Assembly: GCA_023414155.1 (NCBI GenBank)
Contig: JAEZOG010000173.1
Coordinates: forward strand, 1 to 12,358
DNA: 12,358 nucleotides
Direction: 5' to 3'
Origin: Cyanobacteria bacterium OH_CFB_184
Lineage (GTDB): Bacteria; Cyanobacteriota; Vampirovibrionia; Gastranaerophilales; Gastranaerophilaceae
Of this stretch, positions 1-7,101 are shown piece after piece. Numbering within the stretch: the first letter of the stretch is position 1; every line of letters starts with the position of its first letter. The position numbers and the translations under genes are program-made. A model generated the notes under the pieces. It saw only the letters and a list, made by a program, of their open reading frames with translations. It did no database searches and was not told the DNA's origin.

Positions 1-37
1 CCGAAGGTCGTTGGTTCAAATCCAGCCTCCGCAACCA
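1..37 (+). tRNA. tRNA-fMet, 3' part only
   Basis: This is the last half of an initiator methionine tRNA, cut by the window edge. It shows the end of the anticodon stem (CCGA), a short variable loop (AGGTC), a T arm with stem GTTGG/CCAGC around loop TTCAAAT, the 3' acceptor strand CTCCGCA, discriminator A and an encoded CCA. The variable loop, T-arm form and the A at acceptor position 72 match bacterial tRNA-fMet, where that A faces C1 in the diagnostic mismatch. The anticodon itself is outside the window, so the fMet identity rests on similarity to remembered initiator tRNAs. The 3' end of such a gene is a common target for tyrosine integrases. Confidence 0.85.
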
Positions 38-56
38 ATTTAAAAAGTTAAACTAT

Positions 57-89
57 AAAAGAGTTTCAGGTATATTCTGAAACTCTTTT
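57..89 (+). terminator. Terminator after tRNA-fMet
   Basis: A perfect 13-bp stem (57-69 with 77-89, AAAAGAGTTTCAG arm) closes a 7-base loop and is followed by GTTTTTGTCT. It lies 20 bases after the tRNA CCA and is a typical rho-independent terminator for it. If recombination occurred within the tRNA, this terminator was brought in by the element. Confidence 0.85.
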
Positions 90-109
90 GTTTTTGTCTA
101 AAATCATCA

Positions 110-131
110 ATTGTCACCAAATTGTCACCAA
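110..131. repeat. Tandem 11-bp repeat, candidate integrase arm-type sites
   Basis: ATTGTCACCAA occurs twice back to back (110-120 and 121-131). The 11-bp period is about one helical turn, so both copies face the same side of the helix. Short direct repeats near an att core are typical arm-type sites bound by the N-terminal domain of lambda-like integrases, and the integrase here has such a domain. I found no other copy in the window. Confidence 0.5.
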
Positions 132-134
132 AAT

Positions 135-163
135 AAAAAGGTTACTTATCAGGTAACCTTTTT
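135..163 (-). terminator. Bidirectional terminator after the TIR-like gene
   Basis: Perfect 11-bp stem (135-145 with 153-163, AAAAAGGTTAC arm) with a 7-base loop, A-run on one side and T-run on the other, so it can work in both directions. It lies 30 bp beyond the stop of the minus-strand TIR-like gene and separates that operon from the tRNA. Confidence 0.8.
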
Positions 164-192
164 AAGATGAAGACAAAATGTTTTATAAAAAT

Positions 193-597
193 TTAGTATA
201 AATCTCTTATTCCTTGAATAAGACTATTTTGGTTCCATCCTACAGTTTTGTTTGCGGCAGATGCAACTAAATCCGAATTGCGTTCTTGCCCCCAAGGTTC
301 AATTGCTAATATTGGTTTACCATAATTAATCGCAGTATCTATCTCAAATTTTGCCCAATCACTATAACTCATATAAAGGCCTGTTGGCGCAATAACTATT
401 CCTGCTTGTCTTATTTGTTCGTCTAGTTCTGATTCTAATTCTTTGTCTGTTAATTGTGAAAATGCCTTATTTTTTGAAATGCTATAGTCTGAAAATAAAA
501 AATAAGAAGCAGACTCGCACCATTCTCTAATTTTTTCGTAATCTTTACTGTATTTCCAACAATGTGAAATAAAGATCTTTCTGTTTTTTACTGTCAT
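193..597 (-). CDS. TIR-like domain protein (DUF1863/MTH538 type)
   Basis: A 134-residue protein that is essentially one TIR-like domain. It begins with a strand and loop KIFISHCW (residues 7-14). The helix with the conserved Trp and acidic residue, W81 and E85 in SDWAKFEID, is where the catalytic Glu lies in NAD-cleaving TIR domains. GKPILAIEPWG (93-103) and the end TVGWNQNSLIQGIRDLY fit the DUF1863/MTH538 family, the one that includes Thoeris ThsB. Family members cleave NAD+ to make signal molecules or only bind nucleotides; which applies here is not visible. There is no membrane segment or signal peptide, so it is cytosolic. The ATG lies one base after the stop of the upstream gene, with AGGAGG at 603-608, so the pair is translated together. 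The fold is a confident call; enzymatic activity is inferred. Confidence 0.85.
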   Translation of the reverse strand: MTVKNRKIFISHCWKYSKDYEKIREWCESASYFLFSDYSISKNKAFSQLTDKELESELDEQIRQAGIVIAPTGLYMSYSDWAKFEIDTAINYGKPILAIEPWGQERNSDLVASAANKTVGWNQNSLIQGIRDLY

Positions 598-598
598 T

Positions 599-1972
599 TT
601 AACCTCCTTTTGTTATCATTTCATCAATTAGTATCTTTTTAAAACTTGCCAATAAAATATTAAGATTATCATTGTTTAATCCGCGTTGATCTCTTGTTTC
701 TTTTATTAGCATTAAATTATTAAAGGTGCTTTCATATTGCCATTTATGAACACCAAGTATGCTGGTTAAAAGCATTAACTTATGTGCGGACATTTGCCAA
801 TCTTCCGCTAATATTAATAGTTCTAACATCGTGGCTAACAACCAGTAGTCTTTTGAATTAGTGTAGTTTGACCTAGAGGTAGAGTATATAACTGCTGGCA
901 ATAATTGATGAAATTTTTCTATTGAATTAGAACTTCCTTCAATAAATAATAATGTTACAGCATTTACCCCTGGGTAATAGTTCCTAGGATCAGTTTCAAA
1001 ACCTTTGCTATAATAATCTATTGCGCTCAGTAAATAACTCTTAGCCAGCATTTTTTCGGATTTGTTCTCGTCGTAATAATCTTTATAGATTCTACCTAAA
1101 AGACCGTATGTTTCTGGTGATTCTCCATATCTATCAATTGTCTCGGTTAATATTTTTATAGCTTTTTCTCTATCAGATAAATTATTTCTTCTATTTAAAG
1201 CAAATGCATACTGCTCTCTTATAAAAACGATTTCATCAGATATATCAACTGGAAGCTTTTCAATTAAAGAGATAACTTCTTCCCAAGCCTTGTTATTTTT
1301 ATACGCTTCTATAAGTTCGAAAATTATCTCTAGTGAATCTTGGGTTATTGTGTTTAATTCGTTTTCAATATTTTTTAATTCATTTATAGATTTAGAAATT
1401 CTAATTTTGTTTTTTATGCATTCAATAAATTTTGCTTTTTCTTTAAAAGACGCAGTATAATTTTTGTCTAAATTTATTCCTGGAAAGCTTGGGATTAAAT
1501 CAAACAGAGGGCTATCATTGCTTGTATAATCTTTAATGGCTTCTTTCAGTTTTTCGATTAATGTTGTTTTTAGATTTTCAATCTCATTTTCTTCTATTAT
1601 TCCTTGATTGAGTTCATATGGTATCGCTCTTAACATTCGAATATCAAAAGGTAGTTGGTTTTCTTTTGCAAACATTAATATTGTTGAGCGAGGTCTTGCA
1701 CAATGTCGTATTCCAAGCTCATAAAAAACATTTGGGTTTTGATTTGAAACATCAGCTATAACTATCTCGGAAAGAAGTAATCTTTCATACATTGGTGTAT
1801 GAATTATTCCGCCCATTCTCTCTTCATCCGCTCTAATAACTTCCAAGCCTAGACTCTGAATGGCTGGCTTTATCGCTTGTTCATAGATCCTATCAAAATC
1901 AATTTCAATTTTATTTTCGAAATCTCTTTTTTTACCAAAAGGCATTGCTACAAATACTAATGCTGATAACAA
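599..1972 (-). CDS. DUF4071-type protein: deoxyribohydrolase-like domain plus TPR region
   Basis: A 457-residue protein with two parts. Residues 1-150 form a Rossmann-like domain related to nucleoside 2-deoxyribosyltransferases: FVAMPFGKK (7-15), RADEE (47-51), GGIIH (54-58) and DVSN...NVFYELGIRH (74-90), with E85 in the YELG motif where the family's catalytic Glu sits. Residues from about 175 to 457 are all helical with TPR-like repeats, matching the region Pfam calls MAP3K TRAFs-binding (former DUF4071), also present in animal ASK kinases. Such proteins occur in bacterial conflict systems beside effectors. It would sense or process a nucleotide and control the TIR partner; that role is inferred. 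The start is TTG with AGGGG at 1980-1984, seven bases upstream; no in-frame ATG precedes it. Confidence 0.85.
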   Translation of the reverse strand: MLSALVFVAMPFGKKRDFENKIEIDFDRIYEQAIKPAIQSLGLEVIRADEERMGGIIHTPMYERLLLSEIVIADVSNQNPNVFYELGIRHCARPRSTILMFAKENQLPFDIRMLRAIPYELNQGIIEENEIENLKTTLIEKLKEAIKDYTSNDSPLFDLIPSFPGINLDKNYTASFKEKAKFIECIKNKIRISKSINELKNIENELNTITQDSLEIIFELIEAYKNNKAWEEVISLIEKLPVDISDEIVFIREQYAFALNRRNNLSDREKAIKILTETIDRYGESPETYGLLGRIYKDYYDENKSEKMLAKSYLLSAIDYYSKGFETDPRNYYPGVNAVTLLFIEGSSNSIEKFHQLLPAVIYSTSRSNYTNSKDYWLLATMLELLILAEDWQMSAHKLMLLTSILGVHKWQYESTFNNLMLIKETRDQRGLNNDNLNILLASFKKILIDEMITKGG

Positions 1973-2021
1973 AGGTTTGCCCCTATCTTTATTCTGTTTG
2001 TCAATTCCTAATCATTAAATA

Positions 2022-2050
2022 ATTATAAGCCCAAATATGGATAGAGGGAA
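2022..2050 (-). promoter_or_regulatory. Possible promoter for the DUF4071/TIR operon
   Basis: On the minus strand a perfect TATAAT (2022-2027) lies 17 bp from TTCCCT (2045-2050). The -10 is good but the -35 is poor, so it would be weak or activator-dependent. It would give a leader of about 40 bases before the TTG start. Confidence 0.4.
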
Positions 2051-2138
2051 TTAAAATTAAGCTTTTTTAATAAATATATATTAATAATGCATAAAAGTTT
2101 AACAGAATTTATCTGAGATATCTCTCGTTTAATGTTTT

Positions 2139-2184
2139 GATTACTTATAAATATAAAAATCGAGGAAATCGATAAAAAGTAATC
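2139..2184 (-). terminator. Hairpin after integrase, possible weak terminator
   Basis: Outer arms GATTACTT (2139-2146) and AAGTAATC (2177-2184) are perfect inverted repeats. Inside, ATCGA/TCGAT forms a small stem followed on the minus strand by TTTTTATATTT. It begins 13 bp after the integrase stop. The inner stem is short and AT-rich, so leakage into the cargo genes is likely. It could also be a protein-binding site. Confidence 0.4.
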
Positions 2185-2196
2185 TAGTAGTTGTTT

Positions 2197-3297
2197 TTAT
2201 ATCAAATCGTTGATTAGTTGTTTGCTTTTTTCATACACTTCTGGCATTAAGTGAGCATAAGTGTTCATAGTGATTTCAAAAGATGAATGCCCCATCTGTC
2301 TCTGAATATATTTGACGTTCATATCTTTTTCAAGAAGTAAGCTTGCATATGTATGTCTTAAATCATGGAATCTTACTTTGCTAATTCCAGTATCTTCAAA
2401 TAATTTATTAAATCTTCTTTTTATCATATTGTCAGCATCCATAAAATCACCTGTCTCATTAGGGAAAACAAGCTCTTTTTCACTAAGAGGACAAAACTTC
2501 TTCCATTCTTTTAGTTGTTGAATCACAAAGCGAGGCATATATATAGTCCTTTTGGAAAAACCAGTTTTAGGCTCCGCTAATGTTCCTTTATAAAGAGATT
2601 TATTTACTTTGATTTGGTTTTGCTTGAAATCAACACAATCCCAAGTTAAACCCAGTATTTCACCTCTTCTCATACCACTGTAAATAGCAGTAAGAAGTAA
2701 TGGATAGAAGTCTGGATAAGTTTTTTCAGCCTCTTCTAACAATATTTTTATTTGTTCTTTTGTTAGAAATTTCATTTCATCTTTAGAAACTTTTAAACGT
2801 TTTATCCTTTGAACAGGATTCATAACTCCATAGCCACTATTAATTGCCCAATTAAAAACAGTTCCCATAGTAGTAAGAAGATGATTTATAGACTTAGGAG
2901 ATAATCCTTCTTTTATCTTCTCTTTGATAAAACCTTGAATAACTAATTGTTCAACATCAATAAATTTTATGTCTCTAAAATAAGGTTTGATGTGTTTTTC
3001 AAAGTGGTTTTTATATCCTTTTGCAGTAGAAGGTTTTAAGTTTACATCAGCATATAACTCTTGAAACTTATCTATAATCTCTCTGAACTTTATAGTTTTA
3101 CTAAGGTTAAAATCTTTTGCTAAATTGTACTTATTTCTTGCTTCAGCTTCTGCCCTTTCAGCTTCGGGCTTCGTTCTGAAACCCGATTTCTGATGTCGCT
3201 TTTTAAAAATGTCATAGAAGTCATAATACCAACTAGATAAAACTCTTTCGCCTTGTTTATTCTTGTAGAATCTTCTTTTAATAGTCATTGGATTCAT
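2197..3297 (-). CDS. int: Tyrosine integrase of the element
   Basis: A 366-residue phage/ICE-type integrase of usual length, which inserts and excises the element by site-specific recombination. Residues 5-60 form an arm-binding domain (WYYDFYD...KSGFRTKPEAE), 68-165 the helical core-binding domain, and 175-366 the catalytic domain. The active-site set is complete: R210 in SGMRRGE, K244, H311 and R314 in HDLRHTY, H337 in MGHSS and nucleophile Y347 in NTYAHL. The ATG lies inside the end of the excisionase-like gene (20-bp overlap) with AAAGGA just upstream; a second in-frame ATG three codons on is less well placed. The tRNA-fMet 3' end is the natural candidate for its att site, although cargo genes lie between int and the tRNA. 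A recent functional gene, judging by intact motifs. Confidence 0.95.
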   Translation of the reverse strand: MNPMTIKRRFYKNKQGERVLSSWYYDFYDIFKKRHQKSGFRTKPEAERAEAEARNKYNLAKDFNLSKTIKFREIIDKFQELYADVNLKPSTAKGYKNHFEKHIKPYFRDIKFIDVEQLVIQGFIKEKIKEGLSPKSINHLLTTMGTVFNWAINSGYGVMNPVQRIKRLKVSKDEMKFLTKEQIKILLEEAEKTYPDFYPLLLTAIYSGMRRGEILGLTWDCVDFKQNQIKVNKSLYKGTLAEPKTGFSKRTIYMPRFVIQQLKEWKKFCPLSEKELVFPNETGDFMDADNMIKRRFNKLFEDTGISKVRFHDLRHTYASLLLEKDMNVKYIQRQMGHSSFEITMNTYAHLMPEVYEKSKQLINDLI

Positions 3298-3475
3298 TTC
3301 CTTTCTTTACTAAAGAAAGTATTTGCTCTTCCGACATTTTTATTCTTCTACCAATCTTAAAGCATTGAAGATTTCCTTGCCATTTCATGTTATATAAAGT
3401 TCCGATGGGTATATCTAAAATCATAGAAACTTCTGCTAGACCGTATAATTTGGGTAGTTTTTCTTTTATGTTCAT
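3278..3475 (-). CDS. Excisionase-like helix-turn-helix protein
   Basis: A 65-residue protein with a MerR-like winged HTH of the excisionase family (HTH_17): YGLAEVSMILDIPIGTLYNM (11-30) is the helix-turn-helix and FKIGRRIKMSEEQI (39-52) the wing and following helix. These proteins bend DNA at att sites to direct excision and often repress int. It starts with ATG and AAGGA seven bases upstream, and its end overlaps the integrase start by 20 bp, so the two are translationally coupled. Position directly upstream of int supports the excisionase role, although the same fold also serves plain regulators. Confidence 0.8.
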   Translation of the reverse strand: MNIKEKLPKLYGLAEVSMILDIPIGTLYNMKWQGNLQCFKIGRRIKMSEEQILSLVKKGNESNDY

Positions 3476-3492
3476 TTTTTGTTCCTTATCTA

Positions 3493-3521
3493 TATAAAAT
3501 TTGCTTATTACATTATTACAA
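3493..3521 (-). promoter_or_regulatory. Possible promoter for xis-int
   Basis: Minus strand TTGTAA (3516-3521) and TTTATA (3493-3498) are separated by 17 bp, ending about 20 bp before the excisionase-like ATG. Moderate match to sigma-70 boxes in AT-rich DNA, supported by its position just after a strong hairpin. Confidence 0.4.
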
Positions 3522-3526
3522 AATGG

Positions 3527-3571
3527 TATTAGGCCCCAAAGATAATGCTAGATTCACTTTGGGGCGTAATA
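3527..3571 (-). terminator. Strong hairpin between helicase and xis, likely terminator
   Basis: GCCCCAAAG (3533-3541) and CTTTGGGGC (3557-3565) pair perfectly over 9 bp. After one G-G mismatch the stem extends by TATTA/TAATA. The loop is 15 bases. It starts 9 bp after the helicase stop, so it should end replication-operon transcripts, but the T-run is broken (CCATTTTG), so an attenuator or a protein site is also possible. Confidence 0.55.
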
Positions 3572-3579
3572 ACTAAGAA

Positions 3580-5520
3580 TTACAAATGATTACTTGCCCT
3601 TAATTCATCTGCAGACATAGCGTAAAGACCTCCAAGACATCTTAATTCTTCCATATCTGTTATATCAAGACAGGTTGATTCTTTTGGCTTATTTGAATCG
3701 TCAAATCTTACAGATTGAGCTTTTACGAACCTTTTGTCTCCTTTTAGATAAGAGTTGAAAGAAATTCGATCAATTTTTCTATCGTTATCAAATTTAAAAT
3801 ATTGATTATGAGCTGTTAACAATGTATCTTTATGAAACGCAATTAGTGTTCTTCCATCCTTTGTCTTATCGGCTCCAATTATTTTATAATGTGTGCCTTG
3901 AACTATAGCTTTATTGTTTTTAAGGACTATTAGATCATTTAAAAGTCTATCCACAGGAGTTGGAATTGCTTTATATTTTTCTGCAATACTTTTTGTATAT
4001 TCAATAACCCCTGAATGTAATGATGTTATTTCAACGCCAGAAATTTTTTCAAGCAATTTAACGCCAGTGTAAGCATAAGCAATGTTACTTATTATTCTTG
4101 ATTCAATTTTGTCAAAATTTGCCTCAATGGATTCGTATAATTGTTGATGAAGGATTAGTACATCTTCTTCTGTATATTTTAATAATTCAGGTAGAATAAG
4201 AGATAATTCTTCTCTGTTTTTTACATGGTTATTAAGATAGTTAAAACGAGTCAAATCCAAGGAAGATTTAGTTAGAGAAAAGACATTCGTTCTATTTTGA
4301 AGTTCAGGTAATTCTGGTAGTGCGTAGTTAGTTGAAAATACAAGTTGACTACAGATTGGATTTGAATCGATGTTTTTTCCATAATCTTTTAACTTAGTTC
4401 GGCTCAAGCCATGAAAAGCACTTTTAATTAATGAATTGAAATTTGGAGAAGTTAAAACATAATCATGCACATCATCGGAGCAAACATTAATCCCGTTGAA
4501 CGACGAAGCCATAAATTCATGACTTTTCGGAGTGGAATTACCTGCTGTTAAAAAGTTTGGTTTTAACCCAAAAATCGATAATCCATTTTGAACAAGAGTG
4601 CTTTTACCTGTTCCAGACAAACCACTTATTAATAAAGTTGGGGCTCCTATATTTTTAGTGAATAGTTCATAAAAAATCCCCATGCACATATGACCTGTAA
4701 TTAAGAAAGCTTGAGTTGAATAGTCCCCCCAGCAATCATTCATGTTTGTCATAAATTCTGCTGCTATCTCTTTACTTGATTTTGTACTTGTATATAGCGT
4801 AGGTAACGGGAAAGTTAATTGATTGTCAACTTTTATAAGTATTTCATCTTTTGAAGTTTCTATATATGAGTCTTTGTTTTCCCAGTATATATTTCCTTTG
4901 TCGACTAATGCATTTTTGTATATGAATGTTTGTGGTTTTATAATTCCGGCATTCGAGTATAAGTATATTGTTTTATGGATTTTGGGCAATACAAAATTTC
5001 TAATAAATTCTTTAAACTCTTCCTCTTTTAAATTTGCAATAAAACTATTTTCTTTACTACTCAGAACTCTTTGGAATTCTTTGTAATCATTTTTAGCATT
5101 ATCTTTTATTTCAATGTCTTTTAACGAACAACCTGTGTCATTCAATAGATCTACCACATAGTATGTTAGATTATTCATTCCACTTTTGTTGTTGAAAACT
5201 TTCACAATTTTTCTTGCCTTGGGAACAACAAAATTGGTAATCATTTGTACTTTTATTAGATCCTCACTGCTATCTTTTTTTGATTTAATATATTGAATCG
5301 AATATAGCTTATTCCAAAGTTCGATTAGAAATTTGTTTTGTTTGGGTTTTAAAAACTCATCATTTAAGTAGAGCATATGCGAGGATAAAAAATTTTGTGA
5401 TAATAAAATTTGTTTATTTTGATTCATTAGATCTTCTATTGTCTTTAACCCATGTTCTAATGGTGTTTTAACTGCCAATTTTTCTGTATTATTGACATTT
5501 TTTGTTTGGTTGTTTTTCAT
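3580..5520 (-). CDS. P-loop ATPase, replicative helicase-like (DUF927/SF3-related)
   Basis: A 646-residue protein with a central ATPase core: Walker A GLSGTGKST (300-308), acidic Walker B-like NVCSDDVHDY (345-354), a sensor-1-like LVFSTN (393-398) and a possible Arg finger in QNRTNVF (R410). This order is that of DUF927/SF3-like phage and plasmid helicases that unwind an origin and act with a primase. Residues 1-290 and 420-646 match nothing I recognise; the C-terminal part may hold a winged-helix or DNA-binding region. The gene lies 15 bp downstream of the Prim-Pol gene on the same strand, with AAAGGA before its ATG, which supports joint work at an element origin. Exact helicase family is uncertain; P-loop ATPase is sure. 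Confidence 0.75.
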   Translation of the reverse strand: MKNNQTKNVNNTEKLAVKTPLEHGLKTIEDLMNQNKQILLSQNFLSSHMLYLNDEFLKPKQNKFLIELWNKLYSIQYIKSKKDSSEDLIKVQMITNFVVPKARKIVKVFNNKSGMNNLTYYVVDLLNDTGCSLKDIEIKDNAKNDYKEFQRVLSSKENSFIANLKEEEFKEFIRNFVLPKIHKTIYLYSNAGIIKPQTFIYKNALVDKGNIYWENKDSYIETSKDEILIKVDNQLTFPLPTLYTSTKSSKEIAAEFMTNMNDCWGDYSTQAFLITGHMCMGIFYELFTKNIGAPTLLISGLSGTGKSTLVQNGLSIFGLKPNFLTAGNSTPKSHEFMASSFNGINVCSDDVHDYVLTSPNFNSLIKSAFHGLSRTKLKDYGKNIDSNPICSQLVFSTNYALPELPELQNRTNVFSLTKSSLDLTRFNYLNNHVKNREELSLILPELLKYTEEDVLILHQQLYESIEANFDKIESRIISNIAYAYTGVKLLEKISGVEITSLHSGVIEYTKSIAEKYKAIPTPVDRLLNDLIVLKNNKAIVQGTHYKIIGADKTKDGRTLIAFHKDTLLTAHNQYFKFDNDRKIDRISFNSYLKGDKRFVKAQSVRFDDSNKPKESTCLDITDMEELRCLGGLYAMSADELRASNHL

Positions 5521-5535
5521 CTTTAATTTCCTTTC

Positions 5536-6387
5536 CTATTTATTTTTTTTAGTACAATTAATGCAAATATCAGTGCAAAGTGATGATATGTAGTCACAAG
5601 AGATTGGATAGCCAAATCTTTGTGCATTATCTATTTTCTTTTGAGTTTCTTCAAACGAATATTCTGGATAAGGGGCTGACAGTTCGTGGATTAGATCTTC
5701 ACAAGATTCCATAGGTGTCAACGCACATATCATAGCGTGCCATTCTGGTTCTGAAAGTGTCTCGGCATTATCACGGCAATGTTTTAAAAAATTACAATTT
5801 TTAAAAAGAGCGTCAACGTTAACGTTCTTGAATTTTTTCGGTTTTCTGGTTTTTACTGATGAAATTTTAGATAAATTATTTTTATTTAAATAAGCTATCC
5901 ATTTTATAGGTAATTTTGCAATTATAAAGTCTCCATTATCTTTGATCCCTTCGATAAATCTATAAAACCTGCCGTTAATTGAACTTGGTGAACACATAAT
6001 ATGTCCTTTGTTCTTTACGTCAACATCTTTACCTATTTTTCCAATCGGATTAACGATGCCTTCATTGCTAAAGATAAAATGTCTTCCACCCCTTGGTGTT
6101 TCTTGAGTAAGTGTTAAAGGAAGCGACCCTAATTCCTTTTCAAGTTCTTGTATTGTTAGAATGCCATTAAGATTTCTTTCTAAATCTACATCCGCATCAA
6201 GTACAATTAAGTTAGATAGTGAACAAGCAAGTCCGATATTAAGTTTTTGCTTTAAAAAATCCCGAACGTCTTGTCCTTTTGCAGCTGCTTTATAACCATT
6301 ATAAGTTGCTGGTTGCTTGCTGTTATTCATGCAGGCAAACAGTGCAAATTGTTTTAAGTTTTCGATTATTTTTTGATTTGCTGCCAT
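5536..6387 (-). CDS. Prim-Pol type DNA primase/polymerase
   Basis: A 283-residue archaeo-eukaryotic-type primase (Prim-Pol, bifunctional DNA primase/polymerase N-terminal family). It would make primers, and perhaps extend them, for element replication. Catalytic features: IVLDADVD (61-68; metal-binding D64 and D66), TPRGGRHFIF (97-106; H103) and DVDVKNKGHIMCSPS (121-135). Residues about 195-255 look like a PriCT-type helical domain (EPEWHAMICAL...EETQKKI). The end carries C264, C271, C275 and C278, spaced like a zinc or metal knuckle. It starts at ATG with GGAG eight bases upstream and leads an operon with the helicase-like ATPase. The primase-helicase split into two genes resembles phage-satellite and plasmid replication modules. 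Confidence 0.85.
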   Translation of the reverse strand: MAANQKIIENLKQFALFACMNNSKQPATYNGYKAAAKGQDVRDFLKQKLNIGLACSLSNLIVLDADVDLERNLNGILTIQELEKELGSLPLTLTQETPRGGRHFIFSNEGIVNPIGKIGKDVDVKNKGHIMCSPSSINGRFYRFIEGIKDNGDFIIAKLPIKWIAYLNKNNLSKISSVKTRKPKKFKNVNVDALFKNCNFLKHCRDNAETLSEPEWHAMICALTPMESCEDLIHELSAPYPEYSFEETQKKIDNAQRFGYPISCDYISSLCTDICINCTKKNK

Positions 6388-6579
6388 TTTATGTCTCCTT
6401 TTCTTTTAAATATATGTTGTATTGCAAGCCACGCATTGCCATTACGACAACACTTTAGCTTAGTACTATCTTGAAGAGTCGAACTTATTTCTTGAATACT
6501 AATTTAATTTTTAGTATAATTTTTTTTATAAATATTTTTTTGGGAGTTCGTCTCTCATTTTTTTTTTATAATTTTGTTT

Positions 6580-6594
6580 TTATGATGTGTTCAT
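6580..6594 (-). CDS. Possible 4-codon leader ORF (MNTS)
   Basis: ATG AAC ACA TCA TAA, preceded by AAGGAG at the ideal spacing of seven bases, about 20 bases into the predicted primase-operon transcript. So strong a ribosome site on a 4-codon frame suggests a leader peptide, or a remnant of a decayed gene, since the primase start has a similar GGAGAC context. Low certainty. Confidence 0.25.
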   Translation of the reverse strand: MNTS

Positions 6595-6621
6595 TCTTCG
6601 TCTCCTTTCATTTGTATTTTT

Positions 6622-6650
6622 ATCATAATCAATAAAAATGTTATTGTAAA
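6622..6650 (-). promoter_or_regulatory. Promoter of the primase-helicase operon
   Basis: Minus strand TTTACA (6645-6650) and TATGAT (6622-6627), each 5 of 6 to consensus, with an ideal 17-bp spacer. Transcription would start near 6615, giving a leader of about 230 bases before the primase ATG. Confidence 0.6.
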
Positions 6651-6843
6651 CCTTGTGGGACTAGGGATTAGAGCATTTTTTGTAAAAGGCGACACTCCCT
6701 ATTCTTTATATATCATTTTTTGAAAACTTTTTTCATTTGTTTATAAAAAAATGGGTATGATAGTCTGTTAGTAGATAATAACAAAACTTAATTTAGTAAA
6801 AAAATAGAGTAAATTTCCTCAAAATATAGCTTTACAAAAGTTA

Positions 6844-6864
6844 AACATGCCAATTTGGCATGTT
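6844..6864. promoter_or_regulatory. 21-bp palindrome, candidate operator
   Basis: AACATGCCAA and TTGGCATGTT are perfect 10-bp arms around one central base. It is not followed by a T-run on either strand, so it reads as a dimeric regulator or initiator-protein site rather than a terminator. On the plus strand its TTGGCA could also serve as a -35 box, but no gene follows. Confidence 0.5.
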
Positions 6865-7078
6865 ATATCAGGGTTTATATTTATATCTTTTTTGTTTTTA
6901 TTTAGGCTTCAATAGCTGTTGAAAATGTCGTAAAGATTGTTTCGGGAGTTTAAAGACCGTGTATAACTAGATATACAATACTATTGGATAGTAGTTTTCT
7001 TGTTATTAGTTATTTCACGTTTATCTGAAGGAAACGTTTTAATTTAATTAATATATTTAATTAAATAATCCATAAAAG

Positions 7079-7101
7079 AACCCCTGAGTTTATCAGAGGT
7101 T
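7079..7101 (-). terminator. Terminator after the secreted-protein gene
   Basis: AACCCCTGA (7079-7087) pairs with TCAGAGGTT (7093-7101) with one mismatch and a 5-base loop. On the minus strand it is followed by CTTTTAT; on the plus strand by TTCTAGAA and then nine Ts. It starts about 40 bp beyond the stop of the minus-strand gene. Probably usable in both directions. Confidence 0.6.

Noticed and set aside
110..131. CRISPR-like or satellite repeat
   Set aside because: Only two 11-bp units without spacers; no array of regular repeats exists anywhere in the window.
193..1972. Calling the cargo a classical Thoeris system
   Set aside because: The TIR-like protein is of the ThsB family type, but no ThsA-like SIR2/SLOG or membrane effector is adjacent; the partner is a DUF4071-type protein instead.
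2312..2521. Plus-strand open frame inside the integrase gene
   Set aside because: Opposite-strand shadow of a gene with intact catalytic motifs; no ribosome site or recognisable product.
4823..5086. Plus-strand open frame inside the helicase-like gene
   Set aside because: Antisense shadow, low-complexity Ser/Phe/Ile-rich translation typical of AT-rich antisense.
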